Part shown: in pieces, positions 1-7,029 of the stretch
How positions within the stretch are numbered: position 1 is the stretch's first letter
Layout of the letters: every line of letters begins with the position of its first letter
DNA from: Emticicia soli
GTDB lineage: Bacteria > Bacteroidota > Bacteroidia > Cytophagales > Spirosomataceae
Assembly: GCF_037860775.1 (NCBI RefSeq)
Contig: NZ_JBBEWC010000008.1
Span: forward strand, 334,603-398,602
DNA: 64,000 nt
Direction: 5' to 3'
Translations under genes and position numbers: made by a program
The notes under the pieces: generated by a model
Databases searched by the model: none
Told to the model about the DNA's origin: nothing
What the model saw: only the letters and a program-made list of their open reading frames with translations

Positions 1-487
1 ACTCTTTGGCTTTTAGTATGCCCACTAGCCGAGGCAGGCGTTGGGTCATGCCCCATTTGGGCAATATACCCCACTTAGCATGAGTATCGCCTATTTTTGC
101 ATCTTCTGCTGCCAGAATCAAATCGAAAAACATCATTAGTTCGGTTGCGCCAGTATAGCAATGCCCATGTACTAGCACAATGCTTGGCTGAGGCATGGTG
201 CGTAGGGTATGGGCAATATCGTTGCCATCTTGCAGAATATCCGACGCCTTGAATTGCCCGCCTTGTATGCCTTCGTTCAAGGCTTTTAAATCAACACCTG
301 CTGAAAAGGCCCTGCCCTCACCTTTTAGTATTACTACTTTTATGTCGGTGCGTTGGGCTATATCTTTTAATATATGTTTTAGCTCTTGAATCATCAATGG
401 GCTAAGCGCATTTAAGGCTTTGGGGCGGTTAAGACTGATAATGGCAATGGCCTCTTGATAGCTTACGAGTATCTCCTGATATTCCAT
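1..487 (-). CDS. enoyl-CoA hydratase/isomerase (crotonase) family protein, 3' part cut off by window edge
   Basis: The reverse strand reads an uninterrupted 162-codon frame from an ATG at 487 to the window edge, so the C-terminal third is missing. Crotonase-family landmarks are visible: a first oxyanion-hole segment (GRAFSAGVDLKAL), a second (GHCYTGATELMM) holding the first catalytic-type Glu, and the TQRLPRLVG helix. Members hydrate or isomerise acyl-CoA thioesters in the cytoplasm. The position normally holding the second catalytic Glu of hydratases (GQPE) reads GDTH here, so a plain hydratase role is uncertain; an isomerase, thioesterase or other crotonase reaction is possible. A TAnnTTTG-type -7 box (505-512, minus strand) lies just upstream. 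Confidence 0.85.
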   Translation of the reverse strand, partial: MEYQEILVSYQEAIAIISLNRPKALNALSPLMIQELKHILKDIAQRTDIKVVILKGEGRAFSAGVDLKALNEGIQGGQFKASDILQDGNDIAHTLRTMPQPSIVLVHGHCYTGATELMMFFDLILAAEDAKIGDTHAKWGILPKWGMTQRLPRLVGILKAKE

Positions 488-504
488 TCTATTAATTTTA
501 TATA

Positions 505-512
505 CAAATGTA
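505..512 (-). promoter_or_regulatory. putative -7 promoter element of the crotonase gene
   Basis: The reverse strand reads TACATTTG, matching the Bacteroidota -7 consensus TAnnTTTG, 17 nt upstream of the ATG at 487. No TTG is seen at the expected -33 distance, so this is a partial match only. Confidence 0.35.
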
Positions 513-603
513 CATGATTTTATTTTGCTTGTACCCGACTTTCAGCCAAAATAAATGCGGGCAAAAATTACCGTTTAAAATTTTTTTCCTATAAATAAAA
601 TAC

Positions 604-623
604 ATAACTAAATTTTTAGTTAT
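604..623. promoter_or_regulatory. 20-bp palindrome upstream of the LRR/MerR-like operon
   Basis: ATAACTAAA-TT-TTTAGTTAT is a perfect 9-bp inverted repeat ending 23 nt before the LRR gene start. It overlaps a weak -7-like TATACTTG (621-628). The placement suits an operator; the MerR-like protein encoded by the second gene of this unit is an obvious but untested candidate ligand. Confidence 0.35.
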
Positions 624-646
624 ACTTGTAAAAAAATAATACTTCT

Positions 647-2116
647 ATGAAAAATCTATTTTGCTTATTAGTACTCGCTTCTTTTTGCTCGTTTGGTCAG
701 CAAAAAGTGTATAGAACCAAAGTTTTTGAGAAAGAGATTCTTAAAACTAAAATTACGCAAGTTGGTAATGCTACCATAAAAGAAGAACTAGATCCATATA
801 AGCCCTTGTCTAATGCGCTTCTTGACGAGAAAAATTACACGGTAATATTAGAAGTAGAAAGAAAAAAACTTCAATCTGACTTTTATAGATTTGCCAATAA
901 ACGTAATATAAGATTCCAAGAATTTAGCGATAGTAAATCGATTCCTGTTAAGTTTATGGTACAGCCTAATGGCACTATCGATTATTTTGTTTACGGCTAC
1001 GAGGAAGCAATTGTTGCCAAAGGGAGAAATTATAATTATATGCCTGATGATAGCTTGAACCCTGAAAATGATCAGAAATTAATTAGAATTGCCGAAGACT
1101 TTTGCAAAAACTATAAATTCCCGAACAATTTAAGCAAAAACAAATTTAGTATTAGCTTTTTAATGTATACAGGCTCTAAGTTTATGACCAAAAAGCCAAG
1201 CAAAACGTTTATTTATAATCTTGAAATGGCTGAGGCTTGCGATAAACCCGATACTGTTAAAACATTAATGCTGAACAATTTGCAATTGGAGAAATTCCCA
1301 ATGGTGGTATTTAAGTTTAAGAATCTTGAAAAACTTGATTTATCGGATAACTATATTGAAAAAATACCAAAGTCGGTCTCTAAAATCAAGAATCTGAAAT
1401 TTTTAAGTATCAGCAATAATCCAATTGATAATAATAAGCTAAAATTCAAGAAAAATAATCATATAAAAGACCTTAATGTGCAATACACGGGTATTCAGTA
1501 CATACCTCGCAGCATTGCCAGGAATAGGAGTCTTGAGGTGCTGTTTTTGGGAAATAATCGTTACAAAAAATTCAGAAAACGTGATTTCAAACACATGGAT
1601 AACTTAAAGGCCTTGAATCTATATAATGCTCGTCTTTCGGAATTACCTTTGAATGTAACCAAACTAAAAAACCTGGAAGAGCTAGACTTGTATTATAATG
1701 ATTTGAAGCAATTGCCAAACGAAATTTGCACTATGCCAAAGCTAAAAACGCTGGCGGTATCAAACAACGAATTGTGGAGTTTACCTGCTAATATTGCACA
1801 AATAAAAACGCTTGAAACCCTCTATGCGCACCATAATAAATTAGACGATTTGCCTACTTTACCCGATTTGAAACTCCTGCATATTGGTAGCAATCTTTTT
1901 AAAACTATTCCGGAAGAAGTTTATAAAATGGAAAATCTGATAGAATTTGATATGACCAAGAATCAGGTGAAAGAAGTGCCAACGCAATTGCGCAAGTTTG
2001 AAAAACTACAAAGAGTATATTTGCAGGGAAATGATTTTGATAAAATGCTTACGAAACAAGAAGAATTAGCTAAATTGGTAACAGATTTAGAGAAAAAAGA
2101 TATTTTAGTACGCTAA
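647..2116 (+). CDS. exported leucine-rich repeat protein
   Basis: A 489-residue protein with a short hydrophobic N-terminal signal (MKNLFCLLVLASFCSFGQ) followed by a unique ~200-residue region and then roughly ten leucine-rich repeats (about residues 205-475) of the LxxLxLxxNxLxxLP type, for example LEKLDLSDNYIEKIP and LEELDLYYNDLKQLP. LRR arrays form curved solenoids used for protein binding; the signal places it in the periplasm or on the cell surface. No enzymatic domain is recognised in the N-terminal half. The stop codon overlaps the next gene's ATG by one base (TAATG), implying coupled translation with a MerR-like regulator. The partner or ligand cannot be inferred. Confidence 0.8.
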   Translation: MKNLFCLLVLASFCSFGQQKVYRTKVFEKEILKTKITQVGNATIKEELDPYKPLSNALLDEKNYTVILEVERKKLQSDFYRFANKRNIRFQEFSDSKSIPVKFMVQPNGTIDYFVYGYEEAIVAKGRNYNYMPDDSLNPENDQKLIRIAEDFCKNYKFPNNLSKNKFSISFLMYTGSKFMTKKPSKTFIYNLEMAEACDKPDTVKTLMLNNLQLEKFPMVVFKFKNLEKLDLSDNYIEKIPKSVSKIKNLKFLSISNNPIDNNKLKFKKNNHIKDLNVQYTGIQYIPRSIARNRSLEVLFLGNNRYKKFRKRDFKHMDNLKALNLYNARLSELPLNVTKLKNLEELDLYYNDLKQLPNEICTMPKLKTLAVSNNELWSLPANIAQIKTLETLYAHHNKLDDLPTLPDLKLLHIGSNLFKTIPEEVYKMENLIEFDMTKNQVKEVPTQLRKFEKLQRVYLQGNDFDKMLTKQEELAKLVTDLEKKDILVR

Positions 2117-2466
2117 TGAAGCTTTTTTATACAACCAACGAAGTAGCAGATATTCTGGAGGTAACGGCCTCGAAGATTCGGTTTTATGAAAAAAAATTCA
2201 ACCTACGCTTTGAACGCTACGGCCGTGACCGCAAACTTACACAAAAGGATATTGATAAACTTCGTGAGATTATAGACGAAAAAAGCAAGGGTACTTTAAC
2301 CCTAAAAGGAACCGAACGCAAGATTAATAAAAAGACCGATGTAAATAAAAGTAAAAACGCACTCAGAAGCCGCCTACTCACCATCAGAAAGTTTTTACAA
2401 GAAACTTTAGATGATATTGATAACGACAGGCATCTACTGACAGAAGATTCAGAGTCGGACACATAA
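2116..2466 (+). CDS. MerR-like helix-turn-helix regulator
   Basis: A 116-residue protein whose first ~70 residues match the MerR winged-helix fold: a start LFYTTNEVADILEVTASKIRFYEKKF, then KLTQKDIDKLREI. MerR proteins bind as dimers to spacers of promoters and twist them. The C-terminal ~45 residues are charged and helical, without a Cys/His ligand pocket, so no effector can be proposed. It is the second gene of a unit with the LRR protein, sharing a TAATG junction, and ends before a strong bidirectional terminator. Confidence 0.8.
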   Translation: MKLFYTTNEVADILEVTASKIRFYEKKFNLRFERYGRDRKLTQKDIDKLREIIDEKSKGTLTLKGTERKINKKTDVNKSKNALRSRLLTIRKFLQETLDDIDNDRHLLTEDSESDT

Positions 2467-2534
2467 TAAAACTTATAGAAACTGATGGTTTCGCTTGTTT
2501 TAGACAGCATCTGCTTTAAAACTTTTATAATCTA

Positions 2535-2581
2535 CAAACAAAAAAGCTCTGGTAGTCTCGCTACCAGAGCTTTTTTGTTTG
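2535..2581. terminator. bidirectional intrinsic terminator
   Basis: A perfect 21-bp stem (2535-2555 with 2561-2581) and 5-nt loop TCTCG, with A and T tracts on the two sides. It separates the plus-strand MerR-like gene from the minus-strand rlmB gene and can serve both. Confidence 0.9.
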
Positions 2582-2594
2582 TACTTCTAAAAAC

Positions 2595-3422
2595 TTATTT
2601 AAGTCTTTGTCTTACAGTTTCATACAAAATTACCCCTGTTGCTACCGATACATTCAACGAACCAATTTTACCAAGCATTGGTATTTTGGTGGCGTGGTCG
2701 GCTTGTTCAAGTAGGTTTTCAGAAATACCATCTTCTTCCGAACCCATCAGGATGGCCGTTGGTACGGTAAAATCTATATTATAGAGTTCGTCTGTAGCTT
2801 TTTCGGTACAGGCTACTATCTGAATACCCGATTGTTGTAATTCTTCCAATACCTGCGAAAGGCTGTTTTCACGGCATACAGGCAAGTGATTCAATGCACC
2901 AGACGAGGTCTTCATGGCATCGGCATTGATTTGCGCCGCACCTCTTGAAGCTACAACAATGGCATGCACGCCTGAACACTCGGCAGTACGGGCTATTGCC
3001 CCAAAATTACGCACATCGGTTATTCTGTCTAATACCAATAATAGTGGTACTTCGCCTTTTTCAAAAATATCTGCTATTACGTTCGATGTTTTGGCGTAGT
3101 TTACCGCCGACACAAAGGCTATTACACCCTGGTGGTTTTTCATCGTGATACGGTTCAGTTTTTCGATAGGTACTCGCTGAACTGGTAAATCACGCTCTTT
3201 GGCGAGTTTCTCGACCTCTGCATGGCCAAATTCTCGCTGTATTAATATTTTCTCAATTTCTTTGGTACCTTTCAGTGTTTCCAATACCGATTGCACACCA
3301 AATACTATATCCGGTTTAGATGTTTTTTCAAAATTAGGTTTAGCAAAAAACTTTTGCTTTTTTTTGAAATCAGGCCGACTGCCCGATTCGGAGCTTACTC
3401 CATAACGTTTCCTGTTCTCCAT
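2595..3422 (-). CDS. rlmB: 23S rRNA (guanosine-2'-O-)-methyltransferase RlmB family (TrmH/SpoU)
   Basis: 275 residues. An N-terminal basic tail (~40 residues) precedes the substrate-binding domain (VFGVQSVLETLK) and a C-terminal SPOUT methyltransferase domain. The three SpoU motifs are visible: NFGAIARTAECSGV (motif 1, with the Asn and Arg), LMGSEEDGIS (motif 2) and IPMLGKIGSLNVSVATG (motif 3, knot and SAM site). Members 2'-O-methylate a guanosine in the peptidyl-transferase region of 23S rRNA; related TrmH proteins act on tRNA, so the exact target is inferred. Its start overlaps the end of the upstream GWxTD gene by 28 bp, so both are probably on one transcript. Confidence 0.9.
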   Translation of the reverse strand: MENRKRYGVSSESGSRPDFKKKQKFFAKPNFEKTSKPDIVFGVQSVLETLKGTKEIEKILIQREFGHAEVEKLAKERDLPVQRVPIEKLNRITMKNHQGVIAFVSAVNYAKTSNVIADIFEKGEVPLLLVLDRITDVRNFGAIARTAECSGVHAIVVASRGAAQINADAMKTSSGALNHLPVCRENSLSQVLEELQQSGIQIVACTEKATDELYNIDFTVPTAILMGSEEDGISENLLEQADHATKIPMLGKIGSLNVSVATGVILYETVRQRLK

Positions 3423-4681
3423 GCTTCAACAAATGGGTACCAATATGCCTGATATTCGGGATACCGAACCAGCTCATAATAGTTATCTGCCAACTGATTT
3501 GGTCTTTTATTAAATGTAAAAATAATTTCTGAGAAATTCTGGCTCTGGGCATACATCCATACTTCACGGTCTCGGCTACGTTGTACTTTATTTGGTGGCC
3601 CTAAAATAATATAAACCATCCCTTTATCGGTCTTCCAACCTTCTTTAAACGAGGTAAACAAACGATTGGCCTCTTCTATGCGTCGGTAATAAGTCTTTAT
3701 TATTTTTTTTGATAAAGTCTGGTTTCCGCCAGTAATCGATAAAAAGTAGCGGTCAAGGGCTTGTTTAGCATCAGGATTCTCGGCTACTGTGCGGGTCTCT
3801 TGGCTCGTGCTCATATAAATGAGCGGTTTTACCAGTTTTTCCGGCAATGTAAACTTCGGGAAACGATTATCGACAATCATAAAACCAAGCCCGTTTCTGG
3901 TATTCATGGTGTCTTCTACTGCAAAATATACGCCTTCGGTTTGTAATTGCAAAGGGGTGCCCGTTTGTATTTTTTGTATCTCTTCAATGCGTAACGATTT
4001 AATGGCCGGTTTCAAAGTGGTAGCCATTGGCGACTGCGCCGGGTCAAAATCATTTGCATAACGAATCAGGTACAGGTCACGCACGTGGTTGTCGATACTA
4101 CGAATCTGAAACGTATCTTTTTTGTTGATATAATTTCTGAACAACGGGCGAGACATATCTGAAACATAAAGCCCGTATCGGTCGCCCAAGCGTGTCGCCG
4201 AGAAATCAATCACAAGGTCGTTGTTTGATTTTTTGCTCGTAGCCAGTTCAAAAATTTCGGTCAACAATAAAGCTCTGCTTATGTTTTTCGGCCGAGGAAT
4301 ATCAAATACGACTTCTACTTTCCCATCACGCAATATAAAATTCTGCTCTGTGAAGTCGACTTTGTTATAGGCCAGACGGTCTCTTACGCCATAGTCAGAC
4401 TGTAACAGAAAACTGAGCCTGAAAGTTTCCTTCATTTGTTGCAAGGCTTTGTCTTTACTAAGATTCTCTACATCTAGTTCCATGAAAACTTTTGCAGACG
4501 AAGAATCTTTTACGATGTATCGACTCTTAATAGCCACTACCATAGGTTTTGCAACTACTTCGGGATAGTTTGCTACTGTCCTTGCCTCACGAGGAGCATT
4601 GTTATTATTCTTATTCGTTTTTTTATTGGTTGCACACCCTGTGAGACCCAATATTAAAGCATATAAAAGTATTTTTCTCAT
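3395..4681 (-). CDS. GWxTD domain-containing lipoprotein
   Basis: The chosen start (ATG at 4681) gives 428 residues with a lipoprotein signal MRKILLYALILGLTGC (lipobox LTGC). A longer frame beginning at a TTG (4702) exists, but that TTG lies inside the promoter -7 box TACATTTG (4700-4707), so it is unlikely to be transcribed. The C-terminal part holds the family signature GWKTDKGMVYIILGPPNKV near residue 350, followed by WMYAQ and a region ending in YPEYQAYWYPFVEAW. The family is common in Bacteroidota and Acidobacteriota envelopes; its biochemical role is unknown. The C terminus overlaps rlmB by 28 bp. Confidence 0.85.
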   Translation of the reverse strand: MRKILLYALILGLTGCATNKKTNKNNNNAPREARTVANYPEVVAKPMVVAIKSRYIVKDSSSAKVFMELDVENLSKDKALQQMKETFRLSFLLQSDYGVRDRLAYNKVDFTEQNFILRDGKVEVVFDIPRPKNISRALLLTEIFELATSKKSNNDLVIDFSATRLGDRYGLYVSDMSRPLFRNYINKKDTFQIRSIDNHVRDLYLIRYANDFDPAQSPMATTLKPAIKSLRIEEIQKIQTGTPLQLQTEGVYFAVEDTMNTRNGLGFMIVDNRFPKFTLPEKLVKPLIYMSTSQETRTVAENPDAKQALDRYFLSITGGNQTLSKKIIKTYYRRIEEANRLFTSFKEGWKTDKGMVYIILGPPNKVQRSRDREVWMYAQSQNFSEIIFTFNKRPNQLADNYYELVRYPEYQAYWYPFVEAWRTGNVME

Positions 4682-4699
4682 TATACCCGATTCTTGTTC

Positions 4700-4707
4700 C
4701 AAATGTA
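4700..4707 (-). promoter_or_regulatory. putative -7 element for the GWxTD-rlmB operon
   Basis: The minus strand reads TACATTTG (TAnnTTTG consensus) 18 nt before the ATG at 4681. It overlaps the alternative TTG start and thus decides the start choice. No clear -33 TTG was found. Confidence 0.4.
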
Positions 4708-4735
4708 GAGATTTCTTTGTTAATATTAATAATTA

Positions 4736-4840
4736 ATGAAGAAAAACAAAATCAGAACGTGGGAGAAAGAAAAATTATTGCGAGTTTCAGAAAGTATTCT
4801 GAAAGAATTGGGCGGCTTTTGCAAAATGATACTGAATTAA
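4736..4840 (+). CDS. possible 34-codon small ORF, unknown
   Basis: An ATG-started frame of 34 codons encodes a charged peptide (MKKNKIRTWEKEKLLRVSES, then 14 more residues). It begins about 30 bp from the GWxTD promoter and ends 101 bp before the LytTR gene. It could be a real small protein, a remnant of a larger helical protein, or chance. No family is recognised. Confidence 0.15.
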   Translation: MKKNKIRTWEKEKLLRVSESILKELGGFCKMILN

Positions 4841-4866
4841 AACGCTCTGCTTGCCGATTAGTTTAA

Positions 4867-4886
4867 AATACCCCTTTTTGGGTATT
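4867..4886. promoter_or_regulatory. AATACC box A (putative operator) at the LytTR gene promoter
   Basis: AATACCCCTTTTTGGGTATT is an inverted repeat (AATACC-N8-GGTATT). Read on the opposite strand, a 20-bp copy with a single mismatch occurs at 6915-6934. The right half overlaps the -33 TTG (4885-4887), so binding here would be expected to block or alter polymerase access. Confidence 0.6.
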
Positions 4887-4916
4887 GTAGTATGTGGTAT
4901 ACGTGAGCTAATTTTG
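4885..4916 (+). promoter_or_regulatory. promoter of the LytTR-domain gene
   Basis: TTG (4885-4887), 21 nt, then TAATTTTG (4909-4916), a match to the Bacteroidota TTG/TAnnTTTG consensus. The ATG follows 25 nt downstream. The -33 element lies inside AATACC box A. Confidence 0.6.
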
Positions 4917-4941
4917 GGACATCAAAATAACCCAAATTAAA

Positions 4942-5235
4942 ATGAGCACACCCAAAACAATTTTGCCTGATGACATCATATACCTTGAAGCTGACATAAA
5001 CTATAGTATTTTCCACTTCGAGAATGGCAAAAAGTGGATTTCATCTTTTACACTTAAATATTATCAGAACAAAGTAGAAATAAACCATTTTCTCCGAATC
5101 CACCGCTCGTTTCTGCTCAATCCTCAGTATATTACAGAAGTAAGCAAAAGAGGCCGGGACGCTTATATTAAATTGACCAATGGCAAAGAACTAAAAGTTG
5201 CCAGACGCAAACATAAACTAGTTATGGGCTTGTAG
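4942..5235 (+). CDS. stand-alone LytTR DNA-binding protein
   Basis: 97 residues, almost entirely one LytTR domain: IIYLEADINYSIFHFENGKK at the start (beta strands with the typical 'I-x-Y-L-E-A' motif), FLRIHRSFLLNPQYI in the centre and ITEVSKRGRDAYIKLTNGKE then VARRKH at the end. LytTR domains bind direct-repeat DNA; response regulators usually add a receiver domain, which is absent here, so control must come from another partner or from expression level. The gene has its own promoter overlapped by AATACC box A, suggesting autoregulation or control by the neighbouring LuxR-type proteins. It converges with the LuxR gene at 5242, 6 bp away. Confidence 0.85.
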   Translation: MSTPKTILPDDIIYLEADINYSIFHFENGKKWISSFTLKYYQNKVEINHFLRIHRSFLLNPQYITEVSKRGRDAYIKLTNGKELKVARRKHKLVMGL

Positions 5236-5241
5236 TTTCAA

Positions 5242-6021
5242 CTAAATCAATTTATGCTCAATGCCATACCGAATTAAATCAGCACTATTGGTAGAATTTG
5301 TACGCTTAAGCATATTTTTTCTGTGTGTTCGTACCGTATGAACACTTATATAAAGTTTTGATGCGATGGCTTCGCTGCTTAAGCCTTCCGATATCCATTT
5401 CAAAATCTCGATTTCTCGTTTGCTTAGTAGTTTGTTTTCATCTATTTTAAGATAAAACTCTAGGTGGCTATATTCTTCCCACTCGTTTTTAGTAGTATTA
5501 AAAAATTCAATTTGTTGTATTATTTTATCTTCTTCAAAAGCAGGAACTTTTGTGCAGTAGCCATAAACTCCAAGAGGAAAGTCATCAGAGGCTCGATGAA
5601 TGATTTTATATCGCTGGCTATAATATCTTATTTTTTTATTTTTATCTATTATCCGGCTGTTCATTTTAAAACGAATATCCGAAAACTTCATATCCTTTAT
5701 GCTACTAAAGAATTTGATTTGCTCGGCTATACATTTGCTATCAACATAAGTCGGAACCTGTGCATAGTGGTCTGTAAATTTCATCCCGCCCTCCATGAAC
5801 GCATCGAAAGGATGGCCAAGTAATTCTTCGACCCCTTCACCTATAAAAGGATAAGTACCTGTTTGGAAATCAGCAACGAAAACTACACCTGAAAATTTTC
5901 TTACAAAACCACTCGCAACGGCTACCTCTTTAATCTGTTCTGAATAGTTATACTGCTCTTTGGCCTGTTGCTCAATTTCATCAAGATACTTAAGTAAGGT
6001 GATAGAGGTTTTCTTTTCCAT
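5242..6021 (-). CDS. LuxR-type regulator with PAS-like N-terminal sensor (paralog 1)
   Basis: 259 residues. The last 61 residues form a GerE/LuxR HTH (LSKREIEILKWISEGLSSEA, then VHTVRTHRKNMLKR). The N-terminal ~180 residues contain a PAS-like region (FSGVVFVADFQTGTYPFIGEG, ... ILGHP-type turn LLGHPFDAF) of the kind found in Bacteroidota PAS-LuxR proteins; the ligand is unknown. No receiver domain or signal peptide. It is the downstream member of a tandem pair with the gene at 6081, separated by 59 bp without a recognisable promoter, so both are probably cotranscribed. Its HTH is 60/61 identical to the paralog, so both should recognise the same DNA. Confidence 0.85.
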   Translation of the reverse strand: MEKKTSITLLKYLDEIEQQAKEQYNYSEQIKEVAVASGFVRKFSGVVFVADFQTGTYPFIGEGVEELLGHPFDAFMEGGMKFTDHYAQVPTYVDSKCIAEQIKFFSSIKDMKFSDIRFKMNSRIIDKNKKIRYYSQRYKIIHRASDDFPLGVYGYCTKVPAFEEDKIIQQIEFFNTTKNEWEEYSHLEFYLKIDENKLLSKREIEILKWISEGLSSEAIASKLYISVHTVRTHRKNMLKRTNSTNSADLIRYGIEHKLI

Positions 6022-6080
6022 ACTTTGGGTTTTTCTATTAGACTATTTTTATACGCTTGTGGTTCAGCACAATACAATAA

Positions 6081-6860
6081 CTAAATTAGTTTATGTTCAA
6101 TGCCATACCGAATTAAATCGGCACTGTTGGTAGAATTTGTACGCTTGAGCATATTTTTTCTGTGCGTTCTTACCGTATGAACACTTATATAAAGTTTAGT
6201 AGCAATGGCTTCGCTGCTTAGCCCCTCCGAAATCCATTTCAGAATTTCGATTTCTCGTTTGCTTAGTAGTTTGTTTTCATCTACTTCAAGATAAAACTCC
6301 AGACTGCTATACACTTGCCACTCGTTGTTTTCTTTATTTAAAAACTCTATGTGCTGCGTTACTTTTTTTTCTTCTGCAATTGGCACTTTAGTACAATAAC
6401 CATAAAAACCGAGCGGATGGCCATCGTTACTCTTGAGGATAAACTTAATATGCTGGGAAAAGTATCGAGTTTTCCTCTCTCCATCTGTTATTGGAGCGTT
6501 CATCTTAAAACGAATATCAGCCAATGGTTTATCTTTTAAATTGCTATATAGTTTAAATTGTTCCTCCATGCATTTGTTATCAATCAGTTTTGGAACTTGT
6601 AGATAATAAGCTATAAAATTCATTCCTCCTTCCTGAATAGCCTCCAAGGGATGACCTAACACATCTTTAATTCCTTCGCCCATAAAGGGATAAGTGCCTG
6701 TCTGAAAATCAGCAACAAATACTACTCCCGAAAACTTGCTTATAAAATTATTTACAATCTTGACCTCTTTAATCTGCTCTGCATAATTATATTGGGCTTC
6801 GTCAGGGTTTTTTATTTTATCGAGATACTCTAAAAATGTGATAGAGGTCTTCTTTTCCAT
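6081..6860 (-). CDS. LuxR-type regulator with PAS-like N-terminal sensor (paralog 2)
   Basis: 259 residues, the same length and layout as the gene at 5242. The C-terminal 61 residues differ at a single position (AIATK instead of AIASK), while the sensor half is visibly more diverged (for example KIVNNFISKFSG versus AVASGFVRKFSG). This fits a tandem duplication followed by divergence of signal input with a constrained DNA-binding output. Its upstream region contains AATACC box B, shared with the divergent surface-protein gene at 7030. Confidence 0.85.
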   Translation of the reverse strand: MEKKTSITFLEYLDKIKNPDEAQYNYAEQIKEVKIVNNFISKFSGVVFVADFQTGTYPFMGEGIKDVLGHPLEAIQEGGMNFIAYYLQVPKLIDNKCMEEQFKLYSNLKDKPLADIRFKMNAPITDGERKTRYFSQHIKFILKSNDGHPLGFYGYCTKVPIAEEKKVTQHIEFLNKENNEWQVYSSLEFYLEVDENKLLSKREIEILKWISEGLSSEAIATKLYISVHTVRTHRKNMLKRTNSTNSADLIRYGIEHKLI

Positions 6861-6914
6861 TTTTTACTTTTTTTTCTCAATTATAAGAAAAATTCTTAAT
6901 ACACACATATAAAA

Positions 6915-6934
6915 AATACCTAAAAAGGGGTATT
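6915..6934. promoter_or_regulatory. AATACC box B (putative operator) between LuxR paralog 2 and the surface-protein locus
   Basis: AATACCTAAAAAGGGGTATT; its reverse complement matches box A (4867-4886) at 19 of 20 positions. It lies in a divergent intergenic region, 55 bp from the LuxR gene start and 96 bp from the start of the exported beta-helix-like gene, and overlaps the -33 TTG used in the plus direction. Confidence 0.6.
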
Positions 6935-6963
6935 GTGCACAGTTGGGCGAATACGGAATTTTG
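6933..6963 (+). promoter_or_regulatory. promoter of the 7030-16697 exported-protein locus
   Basis: TTG (6933-6935), 20 nt, then GAATTTTG (6956-6963), one base off the TAnnTTTG consensus. The geometry relative to the AATACC box is nearly the same as at 4885-4916, which strengthens both predictions. Confidence 0.5.
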
Positions 6964-7029
6964 TAAAGCTATTGTATCAAGAAATTATCGGCAATAGAAT
7001 CAAAAATTCAGTATTAAATAATTAGCAAA

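Noticed and set aside
5464..5823. 119-codon plus-strand frame opposite LuxR paralog 1
   Set aside because: Composition is the antisense image of the real gene; no promoter on that strand.
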